Part shown: positions 52,265-63,110 of the stretch, piece by piece
Position numbering within the stretch: the stretch's first letter is position 1
Layout of the letters: every line of letters starts with the position of its first letter
Assembly (NCBI RefSeq): GCF_024713975.1
Contig: NC_091098.1
Location: 13,936,316 to 14,000,315, forward strand
Direction of reading: 5' to 3'
Source of the DNA: Paralichthys olivaceus
Taxonomy: Eukaryota; Chordata; Actinopteri; Pleuronectiformes; Paralichthyidae
Length of the DNA stretch: 64,000 nt
Notes under the pieces: generated by a model
What the model was told of the DNA's origin: nothing
Databases searched by the model: none
What the model saw: only the letters and a program-made list of their open reading frames with translations
Made by a program: the position numbers and the translations under genes

Positions 52265-53183
52265 TGAAAGTGTCCGATGGTACGATCCTCAAAACACAGT
52301 TGCCCTGGGATAAACAGAGATATCTATTTTATTTTCTAAATTGCTACAAAACGGAGGAATTATTTTACTTATGCTGAATGTAACTTATTAATAGCACTCC
52401 AGACATAGCGTTGAATATGAAAAATAAGAGTAACATATGTAGGAAACATAATATATAACCAACTAACATTTTACATGACTTGTCACGTGTGTGAAAAACA
52501 AAGCCTGCTTGCATGCTTTCATGTGTATGTACTTAGTTGCTAATGCTTATGTCACTAGATCACAGAGTTGTTGATTTGTTCGGTGATCCTATTTACGCAC
52601 AGTGCCAAATCATGGCCGTAAGAATGGAACATGATATTTTTGTTTGTCTGTCAATGGCATTAAGATTTTATTAGTACATTTAAGGGGCCAGAGTTTAGGC
52701 TGAGCCATAACAAACTCTGTATTATAATTTACATTCTTTAAGGAATGTTTTGTTCTATGTGTTTTAAATGATCTCATTGGATGGTATCTGCATACATGCT
52801 CTAAAAGGTAACATCCAGACAGGAAAGCACAGTGATGAATTACAGTATAACGTGTTATGTAATCAACACAATCCAGTGATGTTTATTCTAAGTTTAAAGC
52901 TGTGACTCATGACATTCACTGCTCTTCTTAGACTGATCTAGAAACACCCAGAGACTGTCTTGTGCTAATAACAGAGTATATTACAGAGGAAGTTGAGGAG
53001 ATGGTGGCCAGTAAAACATTTCTATAACTTCCCTCATTTCATACCAAGCTTTTATTTGCTCACTTAAATCCCAGCAGAGTTGTGTCTCGCTGAAGAGTGT
53101 TTTGACTGGATCATACCTTTCAGTCCATGCTATGAATGTGCCTTTTTAAATCATTCACAGCAAATTAAATCTAATTAAATAAA
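52265..53183 (+). other. ahcyl1: ahcyl1 3' UTR (probable)
   Basis: Non-coding sequence after the ahcyl1 stop. The first AATAAA I can find is at 53178-53183, which lies inside the left part of the duplicated hsp70 unit that begins near 52931. If this is the real cleavage signal, the tandem duplication also copied the end of the ahcyl1 3' UTR (orphan AATAAA near 58118). Confidence 0.45.
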
Positions 53184-53602
53184 CATTCCTTGCTAACATT
53201 AACCCACCAGTGCTACATTTAATGTCTTCCCTCCACTGCTTCTGCTGTTAAGTGTAACTCTACTGTAAGAACTATTATCTTTCTGTTTGCCACATTACTG
53301 TCACTGTCTTAATTTGATCCAGTGGGGTCGTCTAAACAAATATTTCATGTGATCAAAATGCACAAGTGTCTACTATGTATGTAAAAGAATGCATTCAATC
53401 AGCAATAAAGCAAGTCCTTTTAACAGTTACATGTGTGAAACTGTTCATTCTGAGAAAAATGAGAAAGAGGTGAATTCATTATTGGATGAAAAACTGAAAC
53501 ATCCACACTTGAAAGAGCCTCACTGCTACTTACTGATACAGTCTCCACACTGTGTTCCTAAGACAGTCAGTCCCGCTGGCTGAGCGTCAAACTTCTGTCC
53601 CA

Positions 53603-53741
53603 TTCTGGAATATTCACCGTCTCTCTCGCACCAGCCAGCTGCACTACGTCACTGAGCTCGGGGAGGAACTTGGGGAGGAGCTTGGGAGGAGCTTGGGGAG
53701 GAGCTTGGAGTGTTCTGGAAACCCGGCTGTAACAATATAAA
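53603..53741 (+). promoter_or_regulatory. hsp70: Heat-shock promoter of hsp70 copy 1
   Basis: A three-unit heat-shock element TTCTGGAATATTC (alternating TTC/GAA/TTC) lies at 53603-53615. A second half, TTCTGGAA, lies at 53713-53720. A TATAAA box follows at 53736-53741. Between the two elements is a G-rich minisatellite (53658-53709). The layout is that of an HSF1-driven, stress-inducible gene. Confidence 0.88.
53658..53709 (+). repeat. G-rich minisatellite between the heat-shock elements (copy 1)
   Basis: Four imperfect repeats of CTTGGGGAGGAG, preceded by CTCGGGGAGGAA. Runs of three or four G recur about every 12 nt. Confidence 0.85.
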
Positions 53742-53765
53742 CAGTGGCTGGAGTCAGAGCAGGCA

Positions 53766-54310
53766 TGAGTTTCAGAGGAGAGGCACAAAACAAGAAGCTG
53801 AAACAAGAGTCTGCTGAGATCCTTCAACATCTCGGAGCTACACATTATCTCTGAAAGTAAGTAGCAACTGATCATTACATTTAGATTAAGATTGTAAAGG
53901 TTTAAATGGTGACATTGGTGCAGACTAATGTTACAATCTATTCATGATGCTGACACTTAAAGTACAAACGCATCAATTCAGCCATTTTAACTTCATTAAT
54001 CGTAACATGAGGTGAATTTCAGTCTATTAGAGCAGAACATTTAAATTTGAAAATTAGTTTTTTTGATTACAGAAAATTATTAATGGCGTCAGTAATAGTT
54101 TTTGAGTGTTTCCTTATGCACCTTTAACATAGTTCTATACCTCTGATAAATAGATGGACACAAATAATGGCACCACAAACATTTAATTAGTACTAATTGA
54201 CATCAGTGATCAAGCATTTTTAAATTATTGGCTATATTGGTTGGTGCTTTTGTGAGTAGCATAAAAAACTGAAACTATAATTTCTCCCCAATTTTTGTTG
54301 ATCTTTAAAG
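53766..54310 (+). other. hsp70: 5' UTR exon 1 and intron of hsp70 copy 1
   Basis: A start about 25-30 nt below the TATA box would give an untranslated exon ending at 53856, where CTGAAA meets the donor GTAAGT. The intron would run 53857-54310 and end in a weak acceptor CTTTAAAG, 11 nt before the start codon. ACAAACAG at 54320 is an alternative acceptor. Positions are inferred from consensus. The untranslated exon start is approximate. Confidence 0.65.
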
Positions 54311-54321
54311 GAACAAACAGG

Positions 54322-56244
54322 ATGTCTTCAGCGAAGGGAATATCCATTGGCATTGATTTGGGAACCACCTATTCTTGTGTTGGGGTTTTCCAACATGGCA
54401 AAGTGGAGATCATTGCCAACGACCAGGGCAACAGGACAACTCCCAGCTATGTGGCCTTTACCGACACAGAGAGGCTCATTGGAGATGCTGCCAAGAACCA
54501 GGTTGCCATGAACCCCACCAATACAATATTTGACGCCAAGCGACTAATAGGAAGAAAGTTTAATGACTCCATCGTCCAGTCCGACATGAAACTTTGGCCT
54601 TTCAAGGTGATCAGTGATAACGGAAAGCCCAAAGTTCAGGTGGAGTATAAAGGCGAAACCAAGGCCTTCTACCCTGAAGAAATCTCGTCAATGGTCCTGG
54701 TTAAAATGAAGGAGATAGCTGAGGCCTACCTGGGACAAAAGGTTTCAAATGCAGTCATCACAGTGCCAGCTTATTTCAATGATTCTCAGAGGCAAGCCAC
54801 TAAGGATGCTGGAGTGATCTCTGGTCTGAATATTCTGAGGATCATCAACGAACCCACAGCAGCAGCGATTGCCTACGGCTTAGATAAAGGTAAAAGAGGA
54901 GAGCGCAACGTGCTCATCTTTGATCTCGGTGGAGGCACCTTTGACGTGTCCATCCTGACCATTGAGGACGGCATCTTTGAGGTAAAAGCCACTGCAGGAG
55001 ACACACACCTTGGTGGGGAGGACTTTGACAATCGGATGGTCAGTCACTTCCTCGAGGAATTTAAAAGAAAGTACAAGAAAGACATCAGCCAAAATAAGAG
55101 AGCAGTTAGGAGACTGCGCACAGCTTGTGAGAGAGCGAAGAGGACCCTGTCCTCAAGCACCCAGGCCAGCATTGAAATCGACTCTCTGTTTGAGGGCATC
55201 GACTTCTACACCTCCATCACAAGGGCACGCTTTGAGGAGCTCAACTCAGATCTCTTCAGGGGAACACTGGAGCCAGTGGAGAAAGCCCTACAAGATTCCA
55301 AGATGGATAAGTCCAAGATCCATGAAATCGTCCTGGTTGGTGGCTCCACAAGAATTCCCAAAATCCAGAAGTTCTTGCAAGATTTCTTTAATGGCAGAGA
55401 ACTGAACAAGAGTATCAACCCAGATGAAGCTGTGGCTTATGGTGCAGCAGTCCAGGCTGCTATCCTCATGGGTGACACTTCGGAGAACGTCCAAGATCTG
55501 CTGCTGCTGGACGTGGCTCCCCTGTCTCTGGGTATTGAGACTGCTGGTGGAGTCATGACACCTCTGATCAAACGCAACACAACTATCCCCACCAAGCAAA
55601 CCCAGATCTTCACCACCTACTCAGATAACCAGCCTGGTGTGCTAATTCAGGTGTATGAGGGCGAGAGAGCCATGACCAAGGACAACAACCTCCTGGGCAA
55701 GTTTGAGCTCGCTGGCATCCCTCCTGCTCCCCGAGGCGTACCGCAGGTGGAGGTAACTTTCGACATTGATGCCAACGGAATTCTGAACGTGTCTGCTGTC
55801 GACAAAAGCACCGGCAAAGAAAACAAAATCACCATCACAAATGACAAGGGCCGCCTCAGCAAACAGGAGATTGAGCAGATGGTACAGGATGCTGAGAAGT
55901 ACAAGGCTGATGACGAGCTGAAGAGGGACACGATTTCAGCAAGGAACTCACTGGAGAGTTACGTTTACCACATGAAGAGCAGCGTTGAGGATGACAGTAT
56001 GAAAGGAAAGATTCAGGAGGAGGACAAAAAAATTGTCATTGACAAGTGCAACCAGACAATCTCCTGGCTGGAGAACAACCAGCTGGCAGAGAAGGACGAG
56101 TATGAGCACCAGCAGAAGGAACTAGAGAAGGTGTGCAATCCGATTGTGACAAAGCTGTACCAGGGAGCGGCACCACCACCAGGAGGCAGCAGCGGCCATG
56201 CAGGAGGCAACGCTCAGGGTCCCACTATTGAGGAGGTGGACTAA
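54322..56244 (+). CDS. hsp70: Heat-shock protein 70, inducible cytosolic type (copy 1), 640 aa, intronless coding region
   Basis: ATP-dependent cytosolic and nuclear chaperone. The start is the ATG at 54322 ([10 protein letters not shown]). The frame is open a little further upstream, but only through intron sequence and without ATG. The nucleotide-binding domain shows [13 protein letters not shown] near residue 10, [12 protein letters not shown] near 200, and [13 protein letters not shown] near 340. The substrate-binding domain and lid follow. The C-terminus GPTIEEVD carries the EEVD tail that binds TPR co-chaperones, marking the cytosolic form. Length and lack of coding introns match vertebrate inducible HSPA1/HSP70 rather than the intron-bearing HSPA8. 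The upstream heat-shock elements agree. It differs from copy 2 at three residues: Thr431 (Ser), Ser539 (Thr), Ala631 (Val). A poly(A) signal lies at 56393-56398. Orthology to a particular zebrafish or human HSPA1 paralogue cannot be assigned. Confidence 0.98.
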   Translation: MSSAKGISIGIDLGTTYSCVGVFQHGKVEIIANDQGNRTTPSYVAFTDTERLIGDAAKNQVAMNPTNTIFDAKRLIGRKFNDSIVQSDMKLWPFKVISDNGKPKVQVEYKGETKAFYPEEISSMVLVKMKEIAEAYLGQKVSNAVITVPAYFNDSQRQATKDAGVISGLNILRIINEPTAAAIAYGLDKGKRGERNVLIFDLGGGTFDVSILTIEDGIFEVKATAGDTHLGGEDFDNRMVSHFLEEFKRKYKKDISQNKRAVRRLRTACERAKRTLSSSTQASIEIDSLFEGIDFYTSITRARFEELNSDLFRGTLEPVEKALQDSKMDKSKIHEIVLVGGSTRIPKIQKFLQDFFNGRELNKSINPDEAVAYGAAVQAAILMGDTSENVQDLLLLDVAPLSLGIETAGGVMTPLIKRNTTIPTKQTQIFTTYSDNQPGVLIQVYEGERAMTKDNNLLGKFELAGIPPAPRGVPQVEVTFDIDANGILNVSAVDKSTGKENKITITNDKGRLSKQEIEQMVQDAEKYKADDELKRDTISARNSLESYVYHMKSSVEDDSMKGKIQEEDKKIVIDKCNQTISWLENNQLAEKDEYEHQQKELEKVCNPIVTKLYQGAAPPPGGSSGHAGGNAQGPTIEEVD

Positions 56245-57872
56245 TAACATGAAAGTCATGTCAATATTTCACATGGCTATGATGTTTGAACATTAAATTG
56301 AGTTTTCTTTCCTCGTCTGCATCCACTTTTACTCATTATAATTTATTTCTGCTTTGTTCACTTTTCCTTGTGTCCACTCACATTGTATTTTAAATAAAGT
56401 TTTATGAAAACATCAAAGTATTTGAGACGTATTTTCAAAAACAGTTTTACAAAATTTGCTCCTGGAATTGAAAACAAAGGCCCTGCAGTCAGGGAAGTAA
56501 TGGTCCTATTTTCTGAGAGCAGAGACCACAGGATGGAATTAAACCTTGAATTTGAATTCTTGAACTGCACTACAAGCATGAGGCCTGAAAACAAAGTGTA
56601 GTATTCAAATCTGGATCACAGAAAACAGAGAATGGGGGTCTCAGCCTCAGCCATGGCCCTGAAAGACAGAATTGGTGTCATGTTGCACACTGTGAGTCAA
56701 AAAAGGCAGACTTGGTCATTTCTTTCATGTGCTGATAAAAAGAGAGAGTGGGATCAAAAGAAAAGTAAAAAGGAGGGAAAGGCCAAAGGAAAGAAACTTC
56801 TTCAACAGGATTTTAGCCTCTCTAACCCTAAAGCTTTGATGGTGGTCCATCCAAATCCATGTTTCCTGATGCAATGTTACAGCTAATGGTCTGATAGTTC
56901 AGCCTGTGACTCAGTTATATGACTCTGTATCCTGAGGTCTTTCTTTCACTGAAATAAACCTTTTGGATTTTGATCCAATGAGTTCATGTTGTCTAATTCA
57001 TAAAATCAAATTGCAACAGGAGACCCCAGAGAATGGCTGATCATGTTAATCCACTGCAACAACAATTGTGTTGGGCCTCCACACGTTCCTCTGAAACATC
57101 CCTGAACTACAAGCTGACCAATAAACACAAGCATAAAATGTATAAACAGACACACACACAGATTTACAGTCAAAAGTATTTGCAGTGAAAACTTGTTTTC
57201 TTGTCAAGGAGCTTGTTGTTCGCTAAACAATCCGCTAGGTGGCAATATCAAACCACGTCAGCAACATCATGAGTTCTCTGACACAGGAGGAGGGACTCAG
57301 GGCTCCCTGATGGATCCATAGACTGTAAATAAAGATCACACTTGTAGCTGCATCATAACATAATGTTGATAGTGATCTTTGGCTCCTCCTGGAAATTATC
57401 TGAGAGAAGAAATTCTATGATTTGTTTGTGTAGTTGTTTGTATTGTGAGACATCAGTAAATTGTTTGTGTGCAGCTCTTCAGGATGTGTGATGGTAACAC
57501 TCCATGGGTCAGCGGGTTCAGGTACTGTGTGCCCCTTACACTTTCACATGCAGCAGCAGACACTTCATAAACACCAGTACAACCCACTGACTTTCAGTTC
57601 TGTTTGTTCTTTTTGTTACTGGGTTTCAATATCATCCATTAAATTTGTATTTTGTTGATATGTCAGCCTGTTCCCATGAAGATCCACACCTGATAATGTA
57701 CATATTTACAGTCTGGAGAAAAAAATGATAAAGTTTACAAAAACAAAAATAACAGATTTATTGCTCTCTCTCCTTCTCTCTCCCTCACTCTCTTTCTCTC
57801 TCTCTCACGCACACACACAGACACACACACACGCACAACCTAATCTTAAAATGTGTCGTGACTAATGGTGTT
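56245..57872. other. 3' flank of hsp70 copy 1
   Basis: AATAAA at 56393-56398 closes the hsp70 3' UTR. A second AATAAA near 56953 is also present in both units. The remainder has no recognisable gene, only a (CT)n/(CA)n microsatellite at about 57763-57835 shortly before the duplication junction. Confidence 0.7.
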
Positions 57873-58542
57873 GACTGATCTAGAAACACCCAGAGACTTT
57901 GTTGTGCTAATAACAGAATATATTACAGAGGAAGTTGAGGAGATGGTGGCCAGTAAAACATTTCTATAACTTCCCTCATTTCATACCAAGCTTTTATTTG
58001 CTCACTTAAATCCCAGCAGAGTTGTGTCTCGCTGAAGAGTGTTTTGACTGGATCATACCTTTCAGTCCATGCTATGAATGTGCCTTTTTAAATCATTCAC
58101 AGCAAATTAAATCTAATTAAATAAACATTCCTTGCTAACATTAACCCACCAGTGCTACATTTAATGTCTTCCCTCCACTGCTTCTGCTGTTAAGTGTAAC
58201 TACTGTAAGAACTATTATCTTTCTGTTTGCCACATTACTGTCACTGTCTTAATTTGATCCAGTGGGGTCGTCTAAACAAATATTTCATGTGATCAAAATG
58301 CACAAGTGTCTACTATGTATGTAAAAGAATGCATTCAATCAGCAATAAAGCAAGTCCTTTTAACAGTTACATGTGTGAAACTGTTCATTCTGAGAAAAAT
58401 GAGAAAGAGGTGAATTCATTATTGGATGAAAAACTGAAACATCCACACTTGAAAGAGCCTCACTGCTACTTACTGATACAGTCTCCACACTGTGTTCCTA
58501 AGACAGTCAGTCCCGCTGGCTGAGCGTCAAACTTCTGTCCCA

Positions 58543-58681
58543 TTCTGGAATATTCACCGTCTCTCTCGCACCAGCCAGCTGCACTACGTCACTGAGCTCG
58601 GGGAGGAACTTGGGGAGGAGCTTGGGAGGAGCTTGGGGAGGAGCTTGGAGTGTTCTGGAAACCCGGCTGTAACAATATAAA
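58543..58681 (+). promoter_or_regulatory. hsp70: Heat-shock promoter of hsp70 copy 2
   Basis: Apparently identical to the copy 1 promoter: heat-shock element TTCTGGAATATTC at 58543-58555, second TTCTGGAA at 58653-58660, TATAAA at 58676-58681, and the same G-rich repeats between the elements at 58598-58649. Both copies should therefore respond alike to HSF1. Confidence 0.88.
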
Positions 58682-58705
58682 CAGTGGCTGGAGTCAGAGC
58701 AGGCA

Positions 58706-59250
58706 TGAGTTTCAGAGGAGAGGCACAAAACAAGAAGCTGAAACAAGAGTCTGCTGAGATCCTTCAACATCTCGGAGCTACACATTATCTCTGAAAGTAA
58801 GTAGCAACTGATCATTACATTTAGATTAAGATTGTAAAGGTTTAAATGGTGACATTGGTGCAGACTAATGTTACAATCTATTCATGATGCTGACACTTAA
58901 AGTACAAACGCATCAATTCAGCCATTTTAACTTCATTAATCGTAACATGAGGTGAATTTCAGTCTATTAGAGCAGAACATTTAAATTTGAAAATTAGTTT
59001 TTTTGATTACAGAAAATTATTAATGGCGTCAGTAATAGTTTTTGAGTGTTTCCTTATGCACCTTTAACATAGTTCTATACCTCTGATAAATAGATGGACA
59101 CAAATAATGGCACCACAAACATTTAATTAGTACTAATTGACATCAGTGATCAAGCATTTTTAAATTATTGGTTATATTGGTTGGTGCTTTTGTGAGTAGC
59201 ATAAAAAACTGAAACTATAATTTCTCCCCAATTTTTGTTGATCTTTAAAG
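58706..59250 (+). other. hsp70: 5' UTR exon 1 and intron of hsp70 copy 2
   Basis: Same structure as copy 1: donor GTAAGT at 58797, acceptor after CTTTAAAG at 59250. Only one substitution was noticed in the intron (GGTTATATTGG for GGCTATATTGG). Confidence 0.65.
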
Positions 59251-59261
59251 GAACAAACAGG

Positions 59262-61184
59262 ATGTCTTCAGCGAAGGGAATATCCATTGGCATTGATTTG
59301 GGAACCACCTATTCTTGTGTTGGGGTTTTCCAACATGGCAAAGTGGAGATCATTGCCAACGACCAGGGCAACAGGACAACTCCCAGCTATGTGGCCTTTA
59401 CCGACACAGAGAGGCTCATTGGAGATGCTGCCAAGAACCAGGTTGCCATGAACCCCACCAATACAATATTTGACGCCAAGCGACTAATAGGAAGAAAGTT
59501 TAATGACTCCATCGTCCAGTCCGACATGAAACTTTGGCCTTTCAAGGTGATCAGTGATAACGGAAAGCCCAAAGTTCAGGTGGAGTATAAAGGCGAAACC
59601 AAGGCCTTCTACCCTGAAGAAATCTCATCAATGGTCCTGGTTAAAATGAAGGAGATAGCTGAGGCCTACCTGGGACAAAAGGTTTCAAATGCAGTCATCA
59701 CAGTGCCAGCTTATTTCAATGATTCTCAGAGGCAAGCCACTAAGGATGCTGGAGTGATCTCTGGTCTGAATATTCTGAGGATCATCAACGAACCCACAGC
59801 AGCAGCGATTGCCTACGGCTTAGATAAAGGTAAAAGAGGAGAGCGCAATGTGCTCATCTTTGATCTCGGTGGAGGCACCTTTGACGTGTCCATCCTGACC
59901 ATTGAGGACGGCATCTTTGAGGTAAAAGCCACTGCAGGAGACACACACCTTGGTGGGGAGGACTTTGACAATCGGATGGTCAGTCACTTCCTCGAGGAAT
60001 TTAAAAGAAAGTACAAGAAAGACATCAGCCAAAATAAGAGAGCAGTTAGGAGACTGCGCACAGCTTGTGAGAGAGCGAAGAGGACCCTGTCCTCAAGCAC
60101 CCAGGCCAGCATTGAAATCGACTCTCTGTTTGAGGGCATCGACTTCTACACCTCCATCACAAGGGCACGTTTTGAGGAGCTCAACTCAGATCTCTTCAGG
60201 GGAACACTGGAGCCAGTGGAGAAAGCCCTACAAGATTCCAAGATGGATAAGTCCAAGATCCATGAAATCGTCCTGGTTGGTGGCTCCACAAGAATTCCCA
60301 AAATCCAGAAGTTCTTGCAAGATTTCTTCAATGGCAGAGAACTGAACAAGAGTATCAACCCAGATGAAGCTGTGGCTTATGGTGCAGCAGTCCAGGCTGC
60401 TATCCTCATGGGTGACACTTCGGAGAACGTTCAAGATCTGCTGCTGCTGGACGTGGCTCCCCTGTCTCTGGGTATTGAGACTGCTGGTGGAGTCATGACG
60501 CCGCTAATCAAACGCAACACAACTATCCCCACCAAGCAAACCCAGATCTTCTCCACCTACTCAGATAACCAGCCTGGTGTGCTAATTCAGGTGTATGAGG
60601 GCGAGAGAGCCATGACCAAGGACAACAACCTCCTGGGCAAGTTTGAGCTCGCTGGCATCCCTCCTGCTCCCCGAGGCGTACCACAGGTGGAGGTAACTTT
60701 CGACATTGATGCCAACGGAATTCTGAACGTGTCTGCTGTCGACAAAAGCACCGGCAAAGAAAACAAAATCACCATCACAAATGACAAGGGCCGCCTCAGC
60801 AAACAGGAGATTGAGCAGATGGTACAGGATGCTGAGAAGTACAAGGCTGATGACGAGCTGAAGAGGGACACGATTACAGCAAGGAACTCACTGGAGAGTT
60901 ACGTTTACCACATGAAGAGCAGCGTTGAGGATGACAGTATGAAAGGAAAGATTCAGGAGGAGGACAAAAAAATTGTCATTGACAAGTGCAACCAGACAAT
61001 CTCCTGGCTGGAGAACAACCAGCTGGCAGAGAAGGACGAGTATGAGCACCAGCAGAAGGAACTAGAGAAGGTGTGCAATCCGATTGTGACAAAGCTGTAC
61101 CAGGGAGCGGCACCACCACCAGGAGGCAGCAGCGGCCATGCAGGAGGCAACGTTCAGGGTCCCACTATTGAGGAGGTGGACTAA
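59262..61184 (+). CDS. hsp70: Heat-shock protein 70, inducible cytosolic type (copy 2), 640 aa, intronless coding region
   Basis: Second gene of the tandem pair, intact and of the same length, with all motifs of copy 1 ([38 protein letters not shown], terminal EEVD). By eye about a dozen of 1923 coding bases differ from copy 1. Nine or so are synonymous and three change residues conservatively (Ser431, Thr539, Val631). Both reading frames remain open and motifs unchanged, so neither copy looks like a pseudogene. A poly(A) signal lies at 61333-61338. The pattern fits either a very recent duplication or continuing gene conversion, the latter being well known for HSP70 pairs. Regulation should match copy 1, since promoter and 5' UTR intron are shared. 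Confidence 0.98.
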   Translation: MSSAKGISIGIDLGTTYSCVGVFQHGKVEIIANDQGNRTTPSYVAFTDTERLIGDAAKNQVAMNPTNTIFDAKRLIGRKFNDSIVQSDMKLWPFKVISDNGKPKVQVEYKGETKAFYPEEISSMVLVKMKEIAEAYLGQKVSNAVITVPAYFNDSQRQATKDAGVISGLNILRIINEPTAAAIAYGLDKGKRGERNVLIFDLGGGTFDVSILTIEDGIFEVKATAGDTHLGGEDFDNRMVSHFLEEFKRKYKKDISQNKRAVRRLRTACERAKRTLSSSTQASIEIDSLFEGIDFYTSITRARFEELNSDLFRGTLEPVEKALQDSKMDKSKIHEIVLVGGSTRIPKIQKFLQDFFNGRELNKSINPDEAVAYGAAVQAAILMGDTSENVQDLLLLDVAPLSLGIETAGGVMTPLIKRNTTIPTKQTQIFSTYSDNQPGVLIQVYEGERAMTKDNNLLGKFELAGIPPAPRGVPQVEVTFDIDANGILNVSAVDKSTGKENKITITNDKGRLSKQEIEQMVQDAEKYKADDELKRDTITARNSLESYVYHMKSSVEDDSMKGKIQEEDKKIVIDKCNQTISWLENNQLAEKDEYEHQQKELEKVCNPIVTKLYQGAAPPPGGSSGHAGGNVQGPTIEEVD

Positions 61185-62690
61185 TAACATGAAAGTCATG
61201 TCAATATTTCACATGGCTATGATGTTTGAACATTAAATTGAGTTTTCTTTCCTCGTCTGCATCCACCTTTACTCATTATAATTTATTTCTGCTTTGTTCA
61301 CTTTTCCTTGTGTCCACTCACATTGTATTTTAAATAAAGTTTTATGAAAACATCAAAGTATTTGAGACGTATTTTCAAAAACAGTTTTACAAAATTTGCT
61401 CCTGGAATTGAAAACAAAGGCCCTGCAGTCAGGGAAGTAATGGTCCTATTTTCTGAGAGCAGAGACCACAGGATGGAATTAAACCTTGAATTTGAATTCT
61501 TGAACTGCACTACTAGCATGAGGCCTGCAAACAAAGTGTAGTATTCAAATCTGGATCACAGAAAACAGAGAATGGGGGTCTCAGCCTCAGCCATGGCCCT
61601 GAAAGACAGAATTGGTGTCATGTTGCACACTGTGAGTCAAAAAAGGCAGACTTGGTCATTTCTTTCATGTGCTGATAAAAAGAGAGGGTGGGATCAAAAG
61701 AAAAGTAAAAAGGAGGGTTAAGCCAAAGGAAAGAAACTTCTTCAACAGGATTTTAGCCTCTCTAACCCTAAAGCTTTGATGGTGGTCCATCCAAATTCAT
61801 GTTTCCTGATGCAATGTTACAGCTAATGGTCTGATAGTTCAGCCTGTGACTCAGTTATATGACTCTGTATCCTGAGGTCTTTCTTTCACTGAAATAAACC
61901 TTTTGGATTTTGATCCAATGAGTTCATGTTGTCTAATTCATAAAATAACATTGCAACAGGAGACCCCAGAGAATGGCTGATCATGTTAATCCACTGCAAC
62001 AACAATTGTGTTGGGCCTCCACAGGTTCCTCTGAAACATCTCTGAACTACAAGCTGACCAATAAACTCAAGCATAAAGTGTATAAAGAGACACACACAGA
62101 TTTACAGTCAAAAGTATTTGCAGTGAAAACTAGTGTTTTTGTCAAGGAGCTTGTTGTTCATTAAACAATCCGCTAGGTGGCAATATCAAACCACGTCAGC
62201 AACATCATGAGTTCTCTGACACAGGAGGAGGGACTCAGGGCTCCCTGATGGATCCATAGACTGTAAATAAAGATCACACTTGTAGCTGCATCATAACATA
62301 ATGTTGATAGTGATCTTTGGCTCCTCCAGGAAATTATCTGAGAGAAGAAATTCTATGATTTGTTTGTGTAGTTGTTTGTATTGTGAGACATCAGTGAATT
62401 GTTTGTGTGCAGCTCTTCAGGATGTGTGATGGTAACACTCCATCAATCAGCGGGTTCAGGTACTGTGTGCCCCTTACACTTTCACATGCAGCAGCAGACA
62501 CTTCATAAACACCAGTACAACCCACTGACTTTCAGCTCTGTTTGTACTTTTTGTTACTGGGTTTCAATATCATCCATTAAATTTGTATTTTGTTGATATG
62601 TCAGCCTGTTCCCATGAAGATCCACACCTGATAATGTACATATTAACAGTCTGGAGAAAAAATGATAAAGCTTACAAAAACAACAACAAC
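61185..62690. other. 3' flank of hsp70 copy 2
   Basis: Parallels the flank of copy 1 with more substitutions than the coding region. The 84-codon open frame present after copy 1 is broken here by TAA (AGGGTTAAGCC), which argues that it is not a gene in either unit. Confidence 0.7.
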
Positions 62691-62693
62691 AGA

Positions 62694-62696
62694 TTC

Positions 62697-62763
<67 letters not shown>
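62694..62763. repeat. (CT)n followed by (CA)n microsatellite
   Basis: A long CT run followed directly by about ten CA units. The same pair, shorter and interrupted, occurs at the matching place in unit 1 (about 57763-57835). Confidence 0.95.
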
Positions 62764-63110
62764 ACCTAACCCCCACCCTAACCTAATCTTAAAATGTGTA
62801 TTGACCATAAAATATAATGATTACATAAGATTACATTATGGGGACTTGTTTATAGAGAGACCCATGATGCATCCCCCAGCCCCTAACCTTAACCATCACA
62901 TCGAAATGCCTCACATACACACACCTTTTTTTTAAACATCCACGATGTCTAACCCCTTACCTTAACCTACACCTAATTCTAACCCTTAAACCAAGTCTTA
63001 ACCCTCAAACAGACCGTTGGATTTTTGAGGACCAAGGAAAATGTCCTCACAATGATGGCACCTAAATTGGCCCTCATAATTATAGACGCACACACACACA
63101 CACGCACAGA
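62764..63110. repeat. CCTAA-rich dispersed repeat spanning the duplication breakpoint
   Basis: Scattered CCTAACC/CTTAACC units resembling degenerate telomere repeats, with ATGGGGACTTGTTTATAGAG and AAAATGTCCTCACAATGATG. The same phrases occur in a repeat I recall as common in fish genomes. The class is unknown to me. Confidence 0.5.

Larger units (their letters stand above)
52931..57872 (+). repeat. Tandem duplication, unit 1 (about 4.94 kb) carrying hsp70 copy 1
   Basis: Starts GACTGATCTAGAAACACCCA. The same text restarts at 57873, and coordinates then stay offset by 4940-4942 through promoter, UTR intron, coding region and 3' flank. Its right end (ACCTAATCTTAAAATGTG near 57840-57855) is a truncated form of the right end of unit 2. 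Confidence 0.95.
57873..62811 (+). repeat. Tandem duplication, unit 2 (about 4.94 kb) carrying hsp70 copy 2
   Basis: Direct repeat of 52931-57872. It differs by rare substitutions and a few small indels, one being CTCTACTG against CTACTG in the upstream flank. Similarity fades near 62806, inside a CCTAA-rich dispersed repeat. Confidence 0.95.

Noticed and set aside
54295-54321. Nine extra codons upstream of hsp70 copy 1 (and the same upstream of copy 2 at 59235)
   Set aside because: They begin with TTG, not ATG, and lie mostly in the 5' UTR intron. The family N-terminus starts at the ATG at 54322 (59262 in copy 2).
55010-55405. 131-codon frame-shifted open frame inside hsp70 (and its twin at 59950)
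   Set aside because: Out-of-frame shadow of a strongly codon-biased conserved gene.
56632-56886. Lysine-rich 84-codon open frame downstream of hsp70 copy 1
   Set aside because: The matching stretch in unit 2 is interrupted by TAA, and it resembles no known protein.
62764-63010. Interstitial telomere array
   Set aside because: The CCTAA units are scattered and degenerate, without a head-to-tail run. A dispersed repeat explains them better.
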